DNA of 10,474 bases from Gemmatimonadota bacterium (GCA_023554435.1 JAMJQV010000230.1:1-10474), one strand, 5' to 3'. Positions 1 through 6,114 are shown, numbered from the stretch's first letter. Made by a program: numbers and translations. The notes: generated from the letters alone by a model not told the origin.

Positions 1-914
1 GCCCGCTCCACCTGGATCATCTGCCGGCTGATCGATTCCAGCTCGGCCGTCTTCTCGGTCACGCGATCTTCCAGCGTATGCGACCAATCCCTCAGTTCGG
101 CGTCGGCGGTCTTGAGGTTGCGGGCCATCTCGTTGAACGAACGGGCCAGTTGCCCGAGTTCGTCCGAGCGCTGGAGGTCGATCGAGACATCGAGATTCCC
201 GGCCGCGAGGGCCTCCGTGCCGAGCTGCAGCTGTTTGGCCGGAACATGGATCGCGTTGTAGACGATGAGTGCGATCACAAGTGCGGATATGAAGATGATC
301 ACCAGTCCGACGAGGCCACTCCGCCACGTCGCCGCTGTCATGGCGGCGTCGACTGTGGCCAGCGACAGCTGGACGTCGAGAACTCCGAGCACCCGCTGCC
401 CCGGATCGTGGCACCCCGCGGTCGCGCAGTTCGGCTCATTGAGGATCGGATTGAGAATTCCGAGAACGCGAGCTTCGCCGCGGGTATAGATCTGCCCCTG
501 CTCTCCACTTGGCAGGACACTGGGCTGGCCGCCGGTACCGTGACATGCTCGACAGGCGTCCGAATCGAGCGACACACTCGTGCCAATCTCGTCTGCCAGG
601 CTGGAGAACCTGATCTGGCCCCGGTCGTTGAAGATCCGGATCGACTCCATTCCGGGCTCTTCGCCAAGCTGGCGGATCGCGCGGTGGATATGATCACGCT
701 GCTTCTCGATCATCTCCACTTCGAGGCTCTTCTTGATGAAGCTGCTGGCCCGAAACGCCTCAGTGCGCACCAGCTCCAGTGTCATTGTGTCCCGATAGTG
801 GTTACAGATGCTCGTGTAGATGAAGAACAGCCCGAGAATCGAAAGGAAGAGGATCGCGAACAGCCGAATGCTGATGGCAGACTTCAGAACCGAGGTCCAG
901 GCGGGCTTGCCCAT
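1..914 (-). CDS. Sensor histidine kinase with di-haem-c periplasmic sensor and HAMP domain (partial, 3' end outside window)
   Basis: Only the N-terminal 304 residues are in the window; the histidine phosphotransfer and ATPase domains should lie beyond the left edge, so 'kinase' is inferred from architecture. Visible order: short cytoplasmic start, TM1 (about 13-34), periplasmic domain (about 35-197), TM2 (about 200-221), HAMP (about 222-275, with RSDELGQLARSFNEMA), then a coiled coil ending in SRQMIQVER, the usual lead-in to a DHp helix. The periplasmic domain has a canonical haem c site C121-R-A-C124-H125 and an unusual CX4CH site C163-A-T-A-G-C168-H169. Segments such as IRIFNDRGQIRFSS and RVLGVLDVQLSL resemble Cache/PAS-like folds of haem-containing sensors. 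Haem attachment would need a cytochrome c maturation system. The start at 914 follows GAGG about 6 nt upstream. It lies 180 bp after the soluble GcvH-like gene on the same strand, behind its own sigma-54-like element, and probably senses redox state to control the redox cluster. Confidence 0.88.
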   Translation of the reverse strand, partial: MGKPAWTSVLKSAISIRLFAILFLSILGLFFIYTSICNHYRDTMTLELVRTEAFRASSFIKKSLEVEMIEKQRDHIHRAIRQLGEEPGMESIRIFNDRGQIRFSSLADEIGTSVSLDSDACRACHGTGGQPSVLPSGEQGQIYTRGEARVLGILNPILNEPNCATAGCHDPGQRVLGVLDVQLSLATVDAAMTAATWRSGLVGLVIIFISALVIALIVYNAIHVPAKQLQLGTEALAAGNLDVSIDLQRSDELGQLARSFNEMARNLKTADAELRDWSHTLEDRVTEKTAELESISRQMIQVER

Positions 915-1020
915 GGATTGCCTCGCTTTAGCGCCGCAAGCCTCTACGACGGCCGTGGAAGTGCGAAGGGGGCACTGTCCGGCGGATCAGCAGCGAATGC
1001 GTTCTGAAGTGTTGAATCCT

Positions 1021-1036
1021 TGCACAATGTGTGCCT
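1021..1036 (-). promoter_or_regulatory. Putative sigma-54 (-24/-12) promoter of the sensor kinase gene
   Basis: Read on the minus strand the element is AGGCACACATTGTGCA. It has the invariant GG and GC separated by exactly 10 nt and matches 9 of the 12 non-N positions of the consensus TGGCACG-N4-TTGCW. The predicted start site is near 1010, leaving a leader of about 96 nt before the kinase ATG at 914. The same bases form an imperfect palindrome (GCACA-N3-TGTGC), so a dimeric regulator operator is an alternative reading. Confidence 0.5.
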
Positions 1037-1072
1037 CGGAGAGGGAGGCTCCGGCCCGGCGCGTCCTGCCCG

Positions 1073-1100
1073 TCCGCTAGCCCGGTCAGATCCGCTAGCC
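1073..1100. repeat. Two direct copies of TCCGCTAGCC, 18-bp period
   Basis: Identical 10-mers lie at 1073-1082 and 1091-1100. The second covers the stop codon of the soluble GcvH-like gene. Each contains the palindrome GCTAGC. They sit upstream of the sigma-54-like element of the kinase gene, so they could be activator sites, but two copies may also be a small local duplication. Confidence 0.35.
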
Positions 1101-1895
1101 GTGCGCGATGGCGGCGATCAATTCCTCGAAGGCTTTTGGACCCAGGACGCGCTCCAGGGAGGACAGCCGGACCCCGCCGTCCGCCAGGACAGGCCCCACG
1201 GTCCCTGCCTCGGGCCCGGACAACGATGCGAGGATCGCGTGCTTCACGGTCCTCAGACGATCGGCGTACCAGGCGAGAGTGCCTTCCGCGTTCACGAGGC
1301 CCGACACCTCCTCCAGTGGCTCTGTCGGACGTACCCGGAACAACCAGTCGTCGCCATCCGGAAGTCGGCACGGTTCGTCCGCCGCCGCGAAAGTCGCGTT
1401 GGTCTCCACGACCTCCCCCGCGATCGGCATCTTGAGCGGAACGGCCATGTGCTCACGCGCGATCCAGCCGCACGGTTGATCCCGTTCCAGGTGAAGCCCG
1501 GCTCCGGGACTCACGACCCGTCGAATCGGGCTGAGCATGCGAAGAAGAGATCCATCCAGGCCCACGGTGACGAGGTTCTCTTCGGTTTGGGTGAGCCAGA
1601 AATGCGGGGGTCTGTACGGTCTGTCGAGATACAGGCGGCAGCCGGACAGCAAGTGCGAAAGGTGCGAGGTGGCCTGCCCCGAGGGTGACGCGGAGTCGAG
1701 TATCTCGATCGACCCCGGGTCGGCCCCCTCGGCGTGGTGACAGGAGGCTCTCCCTTCCCCGCGGAGAGCGTGATACAACTCACACCCATCGCACTCGTAG
1801 TTCCGGTCGCACAGTCGATAGCTGAGCACACCGGACAGAACCCAGATGCAGGGAAGCTCTTCCAAGGGCCGTCTGGCCATCCCCGCCGTTTCCAT
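1095..1895 (-). CDS. Soluble GcvH-like (lipoyl-fold) protein with N-terminal four-cysteine motif, no lipoyl-lysine
   Basis: A 266-residue protein without a membrane segment. The N-terminus holds C16, C29, C35 and C38 (CDRNYECDGC at 29-38), a likely metal or iron-sulfur site; C52-H-H follows. Residues about 105-215 match the glycine cleavage H protein fold: ENLVTVGLDG, then PIAGEVVETN (157-166), then GDDWLFRVRP (181-190). In true GcvH the lipoylated lysine sits eight residues before the proline of the P-x-x-G turn; here that position is H149, so lipoylation is unlikely. The C-terminus has LADGG (237-241) and a helical tail shared with the other two GcvH-like proteins of the cluster. The start at 1895 has GGGAG 7 nt upstream; a longer in-frame reading to 2114 would run into the upstream gene and is not used. 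It follows the preceding gene by 50 bp, in apparent operon. No GcvT, GcvP or lipoate ligase gene is in the window. Confidence 0.85.
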   Translation of the reverse strand: METAGMARRPLEELPCIWVLSGVLSYRLCDRNYECDGCELYHALRGEGRASCHHAEGADPGSIEILDSASPSGQATSHLSHLLSGCRLYLDRPYRPPHFWLTQTEENLVTVGLDGSLLRMLSPIRRVVSPGAGLHLERDQPCGWIAREHMAVPLKMPIAGEVVETNATFAAADEPCRLPDGDDWLFRVRPTEPLEEVSGLVNAEGTLAWYADRLRTVKHAILASLSGPEAGTVGPVLADGGVRLSSLERVLGPKAFEELIAAIAHG

Positions 1896-1945
1896 CTCGT
1901 AGCTCCCAGGTCTATGCGTGAGCCTTCTTGCTTGCCTGGTCCCTG

Positions 1946-2644
1946 CTATTCCGGCAGGCCGGAGCTGAGGAGGAGTTCCTCCGCGAGCTCGTCCCAGTGA
2001 TCTTCGGACATCGTGCGGCCGAACCCCTTGACCGGGGCGCCACCATCGGGCAGGGCCACTCCCAGCTCCCGCGTCCACATGGTCCGCAGGCCTTCGGCGG
2101 CCCGGTCCAGCCAAGCCCTGGCCATGTCGGCCCCGAGCAGATTGCGGTTGGGCTGGTCGGCGTCGCCTACGCGGACCTTCATCAGCCAGCCCTCTTCATA
2201 CGGATCGTCGTTGACGATTCCCGGTGAACCGCCGACCGCAGGGTTGACCGACTCGACGACGCCGTCGACAGGTGACAGCATGCGCACGGCATGTGGGCCG
2301 ACCCGGACGGTCCACCCCAGCTCTCCTTGCCTGACCTCCTGTCCAGGGCTTGGCAGCTCGAGCTTCGATGGCTCGCCCACCAGCTGCTGCGCGAAGTCAT
2401 CCATTCCCACTCGGAAGACCCGATCGCCTTCATGCGCCGCCCAAGCGTGTCCCGGATGGAACAGGTAGTCACGTGGAGCGGAGAACCAACCCCTGCCCGA
2501 CGGTCTCGATGTGCTGGAAACGGGACTGCTCTCTGTGCTGCCAAGCAGCTTCCAGTAGAACACGAGAGCGACCAGGAACCCGATGACGATCAGGTATTCG
2601 ATTCCCTTCGTCGCGAAGATGTCCACTGCACCCATGCCTTGCAT
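1946..2644 (-). CDS. Membrane-anchored GcvH-like (lipoyl-fold) protein, no lipoyl-lysine
   Basis: A 232-residue protein. It begins with MGAVDIFATKGIEYL and a single membrane helix (about 15-33), then a Ser/Pro-rich linker (35-52). A GcvH-like domain (about 53-160) includes HPGHAWAAHEGDRVFRVGMDDFAQQLVG, the turn SPVDGVVESVN (124-134) and VNDDPYEEGWLMKV (144-157), all classic H-protein positions. The residue aligned with the lipoyl-lysine, eight before P125, is P117 (next to H118), so the cofactor site is lost. The C-terminus has LPDGG (198-202) and an acidic tail DHWDELAEELL. The start at 2644 has AGAGGT about 7 nt upstream and follows the HybB-like stop by 12 nt, so the two are co-transcribed. 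The positive-inside rule is not decisive, but the globular domain is probably cytoplasmic. Function unknown; a partner subunit of the HybAB-like complex is the working inference. Confidence 0.87.
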   Translation of the reverse strand: MQGMGAVDIFATKGIEYLIVIGFLVALVFYWKLLGSTESSPVSSTSRPSGRGWFSAPRDYLFHPGHAWAAHEGDRVFRVGMDDFAQQLVGEPSKLELPSPGQEVRQGELGWTVRVGPHAVRMLSPVDGVVESVNPAVGGSPGIVNDDPYEEGWLMKVRVGDADQPNRNLLGADMARAWLDRAAEGLRTMWTRELGVALPDGGAPVKGFGRTMSEDHWDELAEELLLSSGLPE

Positions 2645-2656
2645 TGGTATTACCTC

Positions 2657-3919
2657 TCAGGCTGCGGAAGCCGCCGCATGCTCGGCCTCCTCAACGACTT
2701 CGGCTCGAACGTGACTGGAGTCCAGGACCGGCATCCGGTTGACCACCCAGCGGAACACCCAGATCTCGGCCGACAGGACCGCCAGCGTAACTACGATCTC
2801 CTGCCAGGTGGGCACGTAGCGCACGGGCAGGTACCACTTGAAGGCGATTACCGAAATGTTGAGACGGTTCAGAACGATCCCGATCAACGTCAGCACAGCG
2901 CCCGTTCCGATGAGGCGTGGGCGCTTCTTGGCCACTCCATACAGGAAGAAGCCGATCGGGACCAGTACGAAGCCGACCATCTCCAGCAGGTACCAGGCTC
3001 CCCATCCCGTCGCCAGGTACTCCCACTTCTGTCCGTGCACGAACACCAGCACTTGCAGGAACAGATAGACGAAGAGAGTCCCCGCGCAGATGCGTGCCAG
3101 GCCACGGACGATGCTCGCGTGGGAGCGCTCGAGGTCCTCTCCGACCCGATGGTGGAAGACCCTGTGAGTGATGGATCCCTCGAAGATCACCATGGAGAGC
3201 CCGGCGAAGATACTCGAGACGAAGAACATGATCGGAATGAACTCCGAGTACCAGAGCGGATGCACCTTGTCGCGGGCCATCATGTACAGGGCCCCGAGAC
3301 CGGACTGATGCAGCGTGGAAAGCGTAATGCCAAAGATCACCGCTCCGAGTGTCAGACGGTTCAGCCAGCGACGCAGCCGCGGCCAACCCGCCCACTCGGC
3401 GATCGCGGGGGCGAACTCGAGGAGCTCCGCCGTCATGTATAGCAGGAAGTGCCACGCCACGAGAAAGAGGACCGAACTCACACCGAATGAATTACCGATG
3501 ATGGGATTGATCACGTTCCACGGGCGTCCGAGGTCCAGCAGCAGAGCCCCGGCATAGAACACGTACGCCAGGAAGCCGTTCAGAACGGTGACGCGCACGA
3601 TGGGCTGGTACTTCTCCTGGTTCAGGATGTAGACCATGAAGCACAGGACGTAGGCCCCTCCGGCGAACGCGACTCCAGTGATTACGTCGAAGCCTATCCA
3701 CAGACCCCATGGGACGTCCTGGGACAGGTTGGTGACCGCTCCGAGCCCCTGCGTGAATCGGATGAACAGGATCACGGCGGCAACGGCCATGATCACGATC
3801 GTGATCACGTTGAATGGGGTGAGGATACGACCGCGAGGCTTCATTTCGGAGGCCAGAAAGCGGCCGAAGCGACGGGTCCCGTTCCAGAATCCGGGTGTGT
3901 CCGCGGTAACGGTTGCCAT
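2657..3919 (-). CDS. hybB: HybB/NrfD-type integral membrane redox subunit (Ni/Fe-hydrogenase cytochrome b subunit-like)
   Basis: A 420-residue, very hydrophobic protein with about ten membrane helices, starting near residue 38 and ending near 395. It carries signatures shared with E. coli HybB: GLGAVTN (58-64), PWGLWIGFDVITG (70-82), LNQEKYQPIVR (99-109) and LDLGRPW (128-134). Family members exchange electrons between a periplasmic iron-sulfur subunit and membrane quinone. They do not bind haem despite the 'cytochrome b' name. It starts 2 nt after the stop of the HybA-like gene with GGGAGG 7 nt before the ATG, so tight translational coupling is expected. The family name does not imply a hydrogenase: no hydrogenase large or small subunit is in the window. 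The C-terminus ends in an Ala/Glu-rich tail. Polysulfide reductase NrfD/PsrC is the broader family and the alternative name. Confidence 0.92.
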   Translation of the reverse strand: MATVTADTPGFWNGTRRFGRFLASEMKPRGRILTPFNVITIVIMAVAAVILFIRFTQGLGAVTNLSQDVPWGLWIGFDVITGVAFAGGAYVLCFMVYILNQEKYQPIVRVTVLNGFLAYVFYAGALLLDLGRPWNVINPIIGNSFGVSSVLFLVAWHFLLYMTAELLEFAPAIAEWAGWPRLRRWLNRLTLGAVIFGITLSTLHQSGLGALYMMARDKVHPLWYSEFIPIMFFVSSIFAGLSMVIFEGSITHRVFHHRVGEDLERSHASIVRGLARICAGTLFVYLFLQVLVFVHGQKWEYLATGWGAWYLLEMVGFVLVPIGFFLYGVAKKRPRLIGTGAVLTLIGIVLNRLNISVIAFKWYLPVRYVPTWQEIVVTLAVLSAEIWVFRWVVNRMPVLDSSHVRAEVVEEAEHAAASAA

Positions 3920-3921
3920 GA

Positions 3922-4794
3922 TCAGTCCTCCCCTTCTTCCTGGCGATTCCCTGCCGTTGCCTTGCTGACCGCCAGCAGGAACGGCGGGAACATCGTCAGT
4001 ATGAACGGGACCGAGTACAGAAACTCCCGGGTGAAGGTCGGATACGCCTGCAGGCTCAAGTCGGTGCGGAATCCGAGTTGGTCGAAGGGCACGGACGCCA
4101 GGTACAGGACTCCGGTGCCACCCGCCTCATGCTCGCCATAGACGTGGTGCACGTACTTGTCCGGTTCCGCGTATACCCGGGACCAGGCGAGGTCCAGCAT
4201 CTCGGTCCGCGTGCCGAACGCGGTGGCGTTCGCCGGACAGCCCGAGACGCAAGCGGGCGACTCACCCTCCTGCAGGAGATCGAAACACATTCTGCATTTC
4301 TGGATGCGCGGATTCGCACTGTGGTACTCGAACTTCGGAACGTCGAACGGACAGGAGAGCATGCAGAATCGGCAGCCCATGCACTTGTCTCCCCTCCAGA
4401 TCACCGGCCCGTCATCCGTCTTGACCATGGCCCGCGTGAGACATGCCGAGGCGCAGGCCGGCTGCAGGCAGTGCATGCACTGACGCTTGACGTTCACCGG
4501 ACCGCCCTCGGTCTCATATCGGTTGACGACCGTCCACTGGCCCTCCGTAGTGTCCCGCGGCACGCCCGGCTCCACGGACTTCGGCGGCTCCGGCAGGCCG
4601 TTGGCCTCGGCGCAGGCACGCTCGCACATCCTGCACCCCATGCACTTGGTCGTATCGATCAGGATCGCGGCAGACTCAGCCGTGCTTGCGAGATTCTCTT
4701 CGCCGCCCGACGTGCTGGCCTGCGCCAGGTTTCTTCCCGCCAGCGTGGAGCCGGCGGCAAGGGCCAGGGTCTTTACGGCAGACCGTCTACGCAT
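3922..4794 (-). CDS. hybA: HybA-like Tat-exported ferredoxin subunit with four [4Fe-4S] cysteine sets
   Basis: A 290-residue protein. A twin-arginine signal (RRSAVK at 3-8, Ala-rich core, AQA near 24-26) predicts folded export to the periplasm. Sixteen cysteines form four sets: C51/54/57/61, C106/109/114/118, C138/141/144/148 and C167/170/182/186, as in HybA, DsrO and DmsB. Residues 217-240 (VYGEHEAGGTGVLYL, then SVPFDQLG) match the HybA-specific C-terminal region. A single hydrophobic helix (258-277) should anchor it to the membrane, as in E. coli HybA. Its role is to wire electrons between a periplasmic partner and the HybB-like subunit. The ATG has AGGAGG 5 nt upstream. The catalytic partner normally encoded alongside is absent here, so the physiological donor or acceptor cannot be named. 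The symbol is by family, not by proven hydrogenase function. Confidence 0.92.
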   Translation of the reverse strand: MRRRSAVKTLALAAGSTLAGRNLAQASTSGGEENLASTAESAAILIDTTKCMGCRMCERACAEANGLPEPPKSVEPGVPRDTTEGQWTVVNRYETEGGPVNVKRQCMHCLQPACASACLTRAMVKTDDGPVIWRGDKCMGCRFCMLSCPFDVPKFEYHSANPRIQKCRMCFDLLQEGESPACVSGCPANATAFGTRTEMLDLAWSRVYAEPDKYVHHVYGEHEAGGTGVLYLASVPFDQLGFRTDLSLQAYPTFTREFLYSVPFILTMFPPFLLAVSKATAGNRQEEGED

Positions 4795-4811
4795 CTCGTC
4801 CTCCTGAGAGA

Positions 4812-4846
4812 TGAAGGGTCCGGGGGGAAACCGTTGTCTCCCTTCA
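4812..4846 (-). other. Intercistronic inverted repeat (7-bp perfect stem) between GcvH-like gene and hybA
   Basis: TGAAGGG (4812-4818) and CCCTTCA (4840-4846) are perfect complements around a 21-nt loop. The structure fills the 69-nt gap between the first GcvH-like stop and the hybA ribosome binding site. No T-tract follows, so a simple terminator is unlikely; an mRNA processing or stability element that sets the ratio of first to later genes is possible. Confidence 0.4.
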
Positions 4847-4863
4847 GTTGATCAGCGCCAGCG

Positions 4864-5523
4864 TCAGGCGTTCAGGAACTCTTCTTCGAAATCCGCCCAA
4901 TCGGTTGCGTCCAACTGGTTGAGAGCTCCTACAGGCAGCTCGCCACCGTCCGCGAGCGCGAGTCCGGTCTGCGGATCAGCGGATCGGGCCAGGAGGTGAT
5001 CGCGAATGCGTCCGTATTGCTCCCGGCTCCAATCGACGGCGCTCTGACCGAGCATCCAGGTGGGTACCTCATCGGACAGGCTCTCCGGCTGGATCACACA
5101 GGTCCGATCGCTCTGACTCTGCCACTCCGTCTCAACGGGCGGAGCCGCGTTCGCCATGCTGATGCTGCCAGCGACCGGCGACCGGACGACCAGGTGCCTC
5201 ACCCCGTCGCCGACTGTCATCAGGGGGTCTCCCTTGTCGACATGCTCCCCTGCGCTGCGCGTTTCCATCTGCAGGTTCGGACCGAGCAGCGACAGGAGCA
5301 TGGGGTGCACTCCGATTTCGACATCTCCACCAGAGCGCACCTGTCCCCAGGTGAAGGTGGGCTGCAGGAACACTCCCGCTGGCACCCGATTCACCAGCTG
5401 GCGCAGCGGGAGAGCCTGGGGCCGATTGGCGGACTCGGCCGCGAGTCGGCGCGGCCGCTCCACGAGGAAGTAGTGACCGGTCAGCAAGGTCACCACGATT
5501 ACCAAGAAGACAGTTGCGAGCAT
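4864..5523 (-). CDS. Membrane-anchored GcvH-like (lipoyl-fold) protein, first gene of the redox operon, no lipoyl-lysine
   Basis: A 219-residue protein. An N-terminal helix (about 2-20) is followed by an Arg-rich stretch (ERPRR at 22-26), which by the positive-inside rule places the rest in the cytoplasm. The domain at about 48-150 has weak H-protein resemblance: VEIGVHPMLLSLLGPNLQMETRSAGEHVDKGDPLMTVG, then the turn SPVAGSISMAN (115-125). Eight residues before P116 is V108; no lysine occurs between K97 and that turn, so no lipoyl site is visible. The C-terminal extension has LALADGG (188-194) and an acidic aromatic tail DWADFEEEFLNA, shared with the other two GcvH-like proteins. The start at 5523 has GGGGAGG 5 nt upstream; a longer reading to 5757 would cross the promoter-like element and lacks such a site. 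Function unknown; it heads the hybA-hybB operon 69 bp upstream of hybA. Confidence 0.82.
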   Translation of the reverse strand: MLATVFLVIVVTLLTGHYFLVERPRRLAAESANRPQALPLRQLVNRVPAGVFLQPTFTWGQVRSGGDVEIGVHPMLLSLLGPNLQMETRSAGEHVDKGDPLMTVGDGVRHLVVRSPVAGSISMANAAPPVETEWQSQSDRTCVIQPESLSDEVPTWMLGQSAVDWSREQYGRIRDHLLARSADPQTGLALADGGELPVGALNQLDATDWADFEEEFLNA

Positions 5524-5605
5524 TGTAACCTCCCCGGCTGTTCTGCCCTTCGGTCCGGATCCGACCCGCCCCGTCGTCTCGGGGTGGCCAGGTGTGCGGC
5601 CGGGC

Positions 5606-5621
5606 GTAGCCGTTCGGCTAC
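5606..5621. promoter_or_regulatory. Perfect palindrome (7-bp arms, 2-bp centre) at the redox operon promoter
   Basis: GTAGCCGTTCGGCTAC has 7-bp perfectly complementary arms. It overlaps the transcription start predicted from the neighbouring sigma-54-like element (about 5617), so it could be a repressor operator. If transcription starts further upstream, it would form a stable hairpin about 83 nt before the first gene's ATG. Confidence 0.4.
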
Positions 5622-5627
5622 TTGTAA

Positions 5628-5643
5628 GGCAAACGCGGGGCCA
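5628..5643 (-). promoter_or_regulatory. Putative sigma-54 (-24/-12) promoter of the GcvH-like/hybAB operon
   Basis: On the minus strand the element reads TGGCCCCGCGTTTGCC. It has TGG and TTGC with the exact GG-N10-GC spacing and 9 of 12 matches to TGGCACG-N4-TTGCW. The predicted start near 5617 gives a leader of about 94 nt before the ATG at 5523, nearly the same as for the kinase element at 1021-1036. Confidence 0.5.
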
Positions 5644-5875
5644 TGAAGGCGGATTGACCCGCGCAGAGCGGTAACAAACGACGCTACAGTGGGTTACGGA
5701 GACACGGGGGTACGTTTGAGGTCGCGGCCTGAAGGGCGGCAGTGTCGAACCTTTCAACGCCTTTCTTTGCGAGAACGCGTGCCAAACATGGCTATACGCC
5801 GAAGAGGCAGCCGTTTACGGAGACCGTCCCGGAATCCAACACCGTACCGTTCAATATTCCCACGACTTTTCCACT

Positions 5876-5913
5876 CTCGAGTGTCGAGATCGAGACCAGT
5901 CCCTGCACTCGAG
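5876..5913. repeat. 8-bp inverted repeat CTCGAGTG/CACTCGAG
   Basis: The arms at 5876-5883 and 5906-5913 are perfect complements with centres 30 bp apart, close to three helical turns. Each arm contains the XhoI-type palindrome CTCGAG, and further TCGAGA copies occur at 5884-5895. It lies about 260-295 bp upstream of the predicted redox operon start, a distance at which enhancer-type sites can work, and about 200 bp before the transporter gene. Confidence 0.3.
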
Positions 5914-6114
5914 GCGGGGCGATCTACCACGCTCCCCGGACGAGAACGGGGGTTTCGACCGAGCACAAACCGGAGGCAGATCCTGAGCCCCGCCCGAGGG
6001 ACTTGCTGCTGGACACCTTCCCCGACAATTTGCTGCCGACCGCTGCTCGTCCTAGCCTCTGGACGGGAGGCCTGCGGTTCTGGAGACCCTTACCTCTTTC
6101 AGTAGAGACCAGCT

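Larger units (their letters stand above)
5524..6114. other. 591-bp divergent intergenic region with candidate regulatory repeats, no convincing gene
   Basis: The region separates the minus-strand redox operon from the plus-strand phosphate transporter gene. Besides the sigma-54-like element and palindrome listed separately, it holds a GTAAC/GTTAC pair (5671-5675, 5693-5697, centres 22 bp apart), a 10-bp direct repeat TTACGGAGAC (5694-5703 and 5815-5824), and an 8-bp inverted repeat CTCGAGTG/CACTCGAG (5876-5883, 5906-5913). A very weak sigma-70-like pair for the transporter, TTGCTG then TAGCCT with 17-nt spacing, lies near 6030-6058. Open frames here look like chance: low-complexity Pro/Arg/Thr composition and no domain signature. 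Confidence 0.6.

Noticed and set aside
78..1007. Plus-strand open frame of 309 codons opposite the sensor kinase
   Set aside because: The minus strand encodes an unmistakable haem-sensor/HAMP protein over the same bases. The plus frame has no recognisable motif.
1034..1052. GCCTC/GAGGC stem between the soluble GcvH-like gene and the kinase gene as a terminator
   Set aside because: The 5-bp stem has no T-tract in the minus direction; chance is likely in GC-rich DNA.
1095..2114. Extended 339-residue reading of the soluble GcvH-like protein
   Set aside because: It would overlap the end of the upstream GcvH-like gene. The extra residues are Arg/Gly/Pro-rich chance sequence, and the ATG at 1895 has a good ribosome site.
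2291..3442. Long plus-strand open frame of 383 codons antisense to hybB and the neighbouring GcvH-like gene
   Set aside because: It is a shadow of a clear membrane-protein gene in high-GC DNA. Its translation is Asp/Gln/His-rich with no domain signature, and it lacks a ribosome site.
1095..5523. Glycine cleavage system function for the GcvH-like genes
   Set aside because: No GcvT, GcvP or lipoylation gene is nearby and none of the three proteins has the lipoyl-lysine.
5934..5951. CCCCG/CGGGG hairpin followed by GTTT as an intrinsic terminator
   Set aside because: The stem is only 5 bp, the T-run is three bases, and no gene ends upstream of it on the plus strand.
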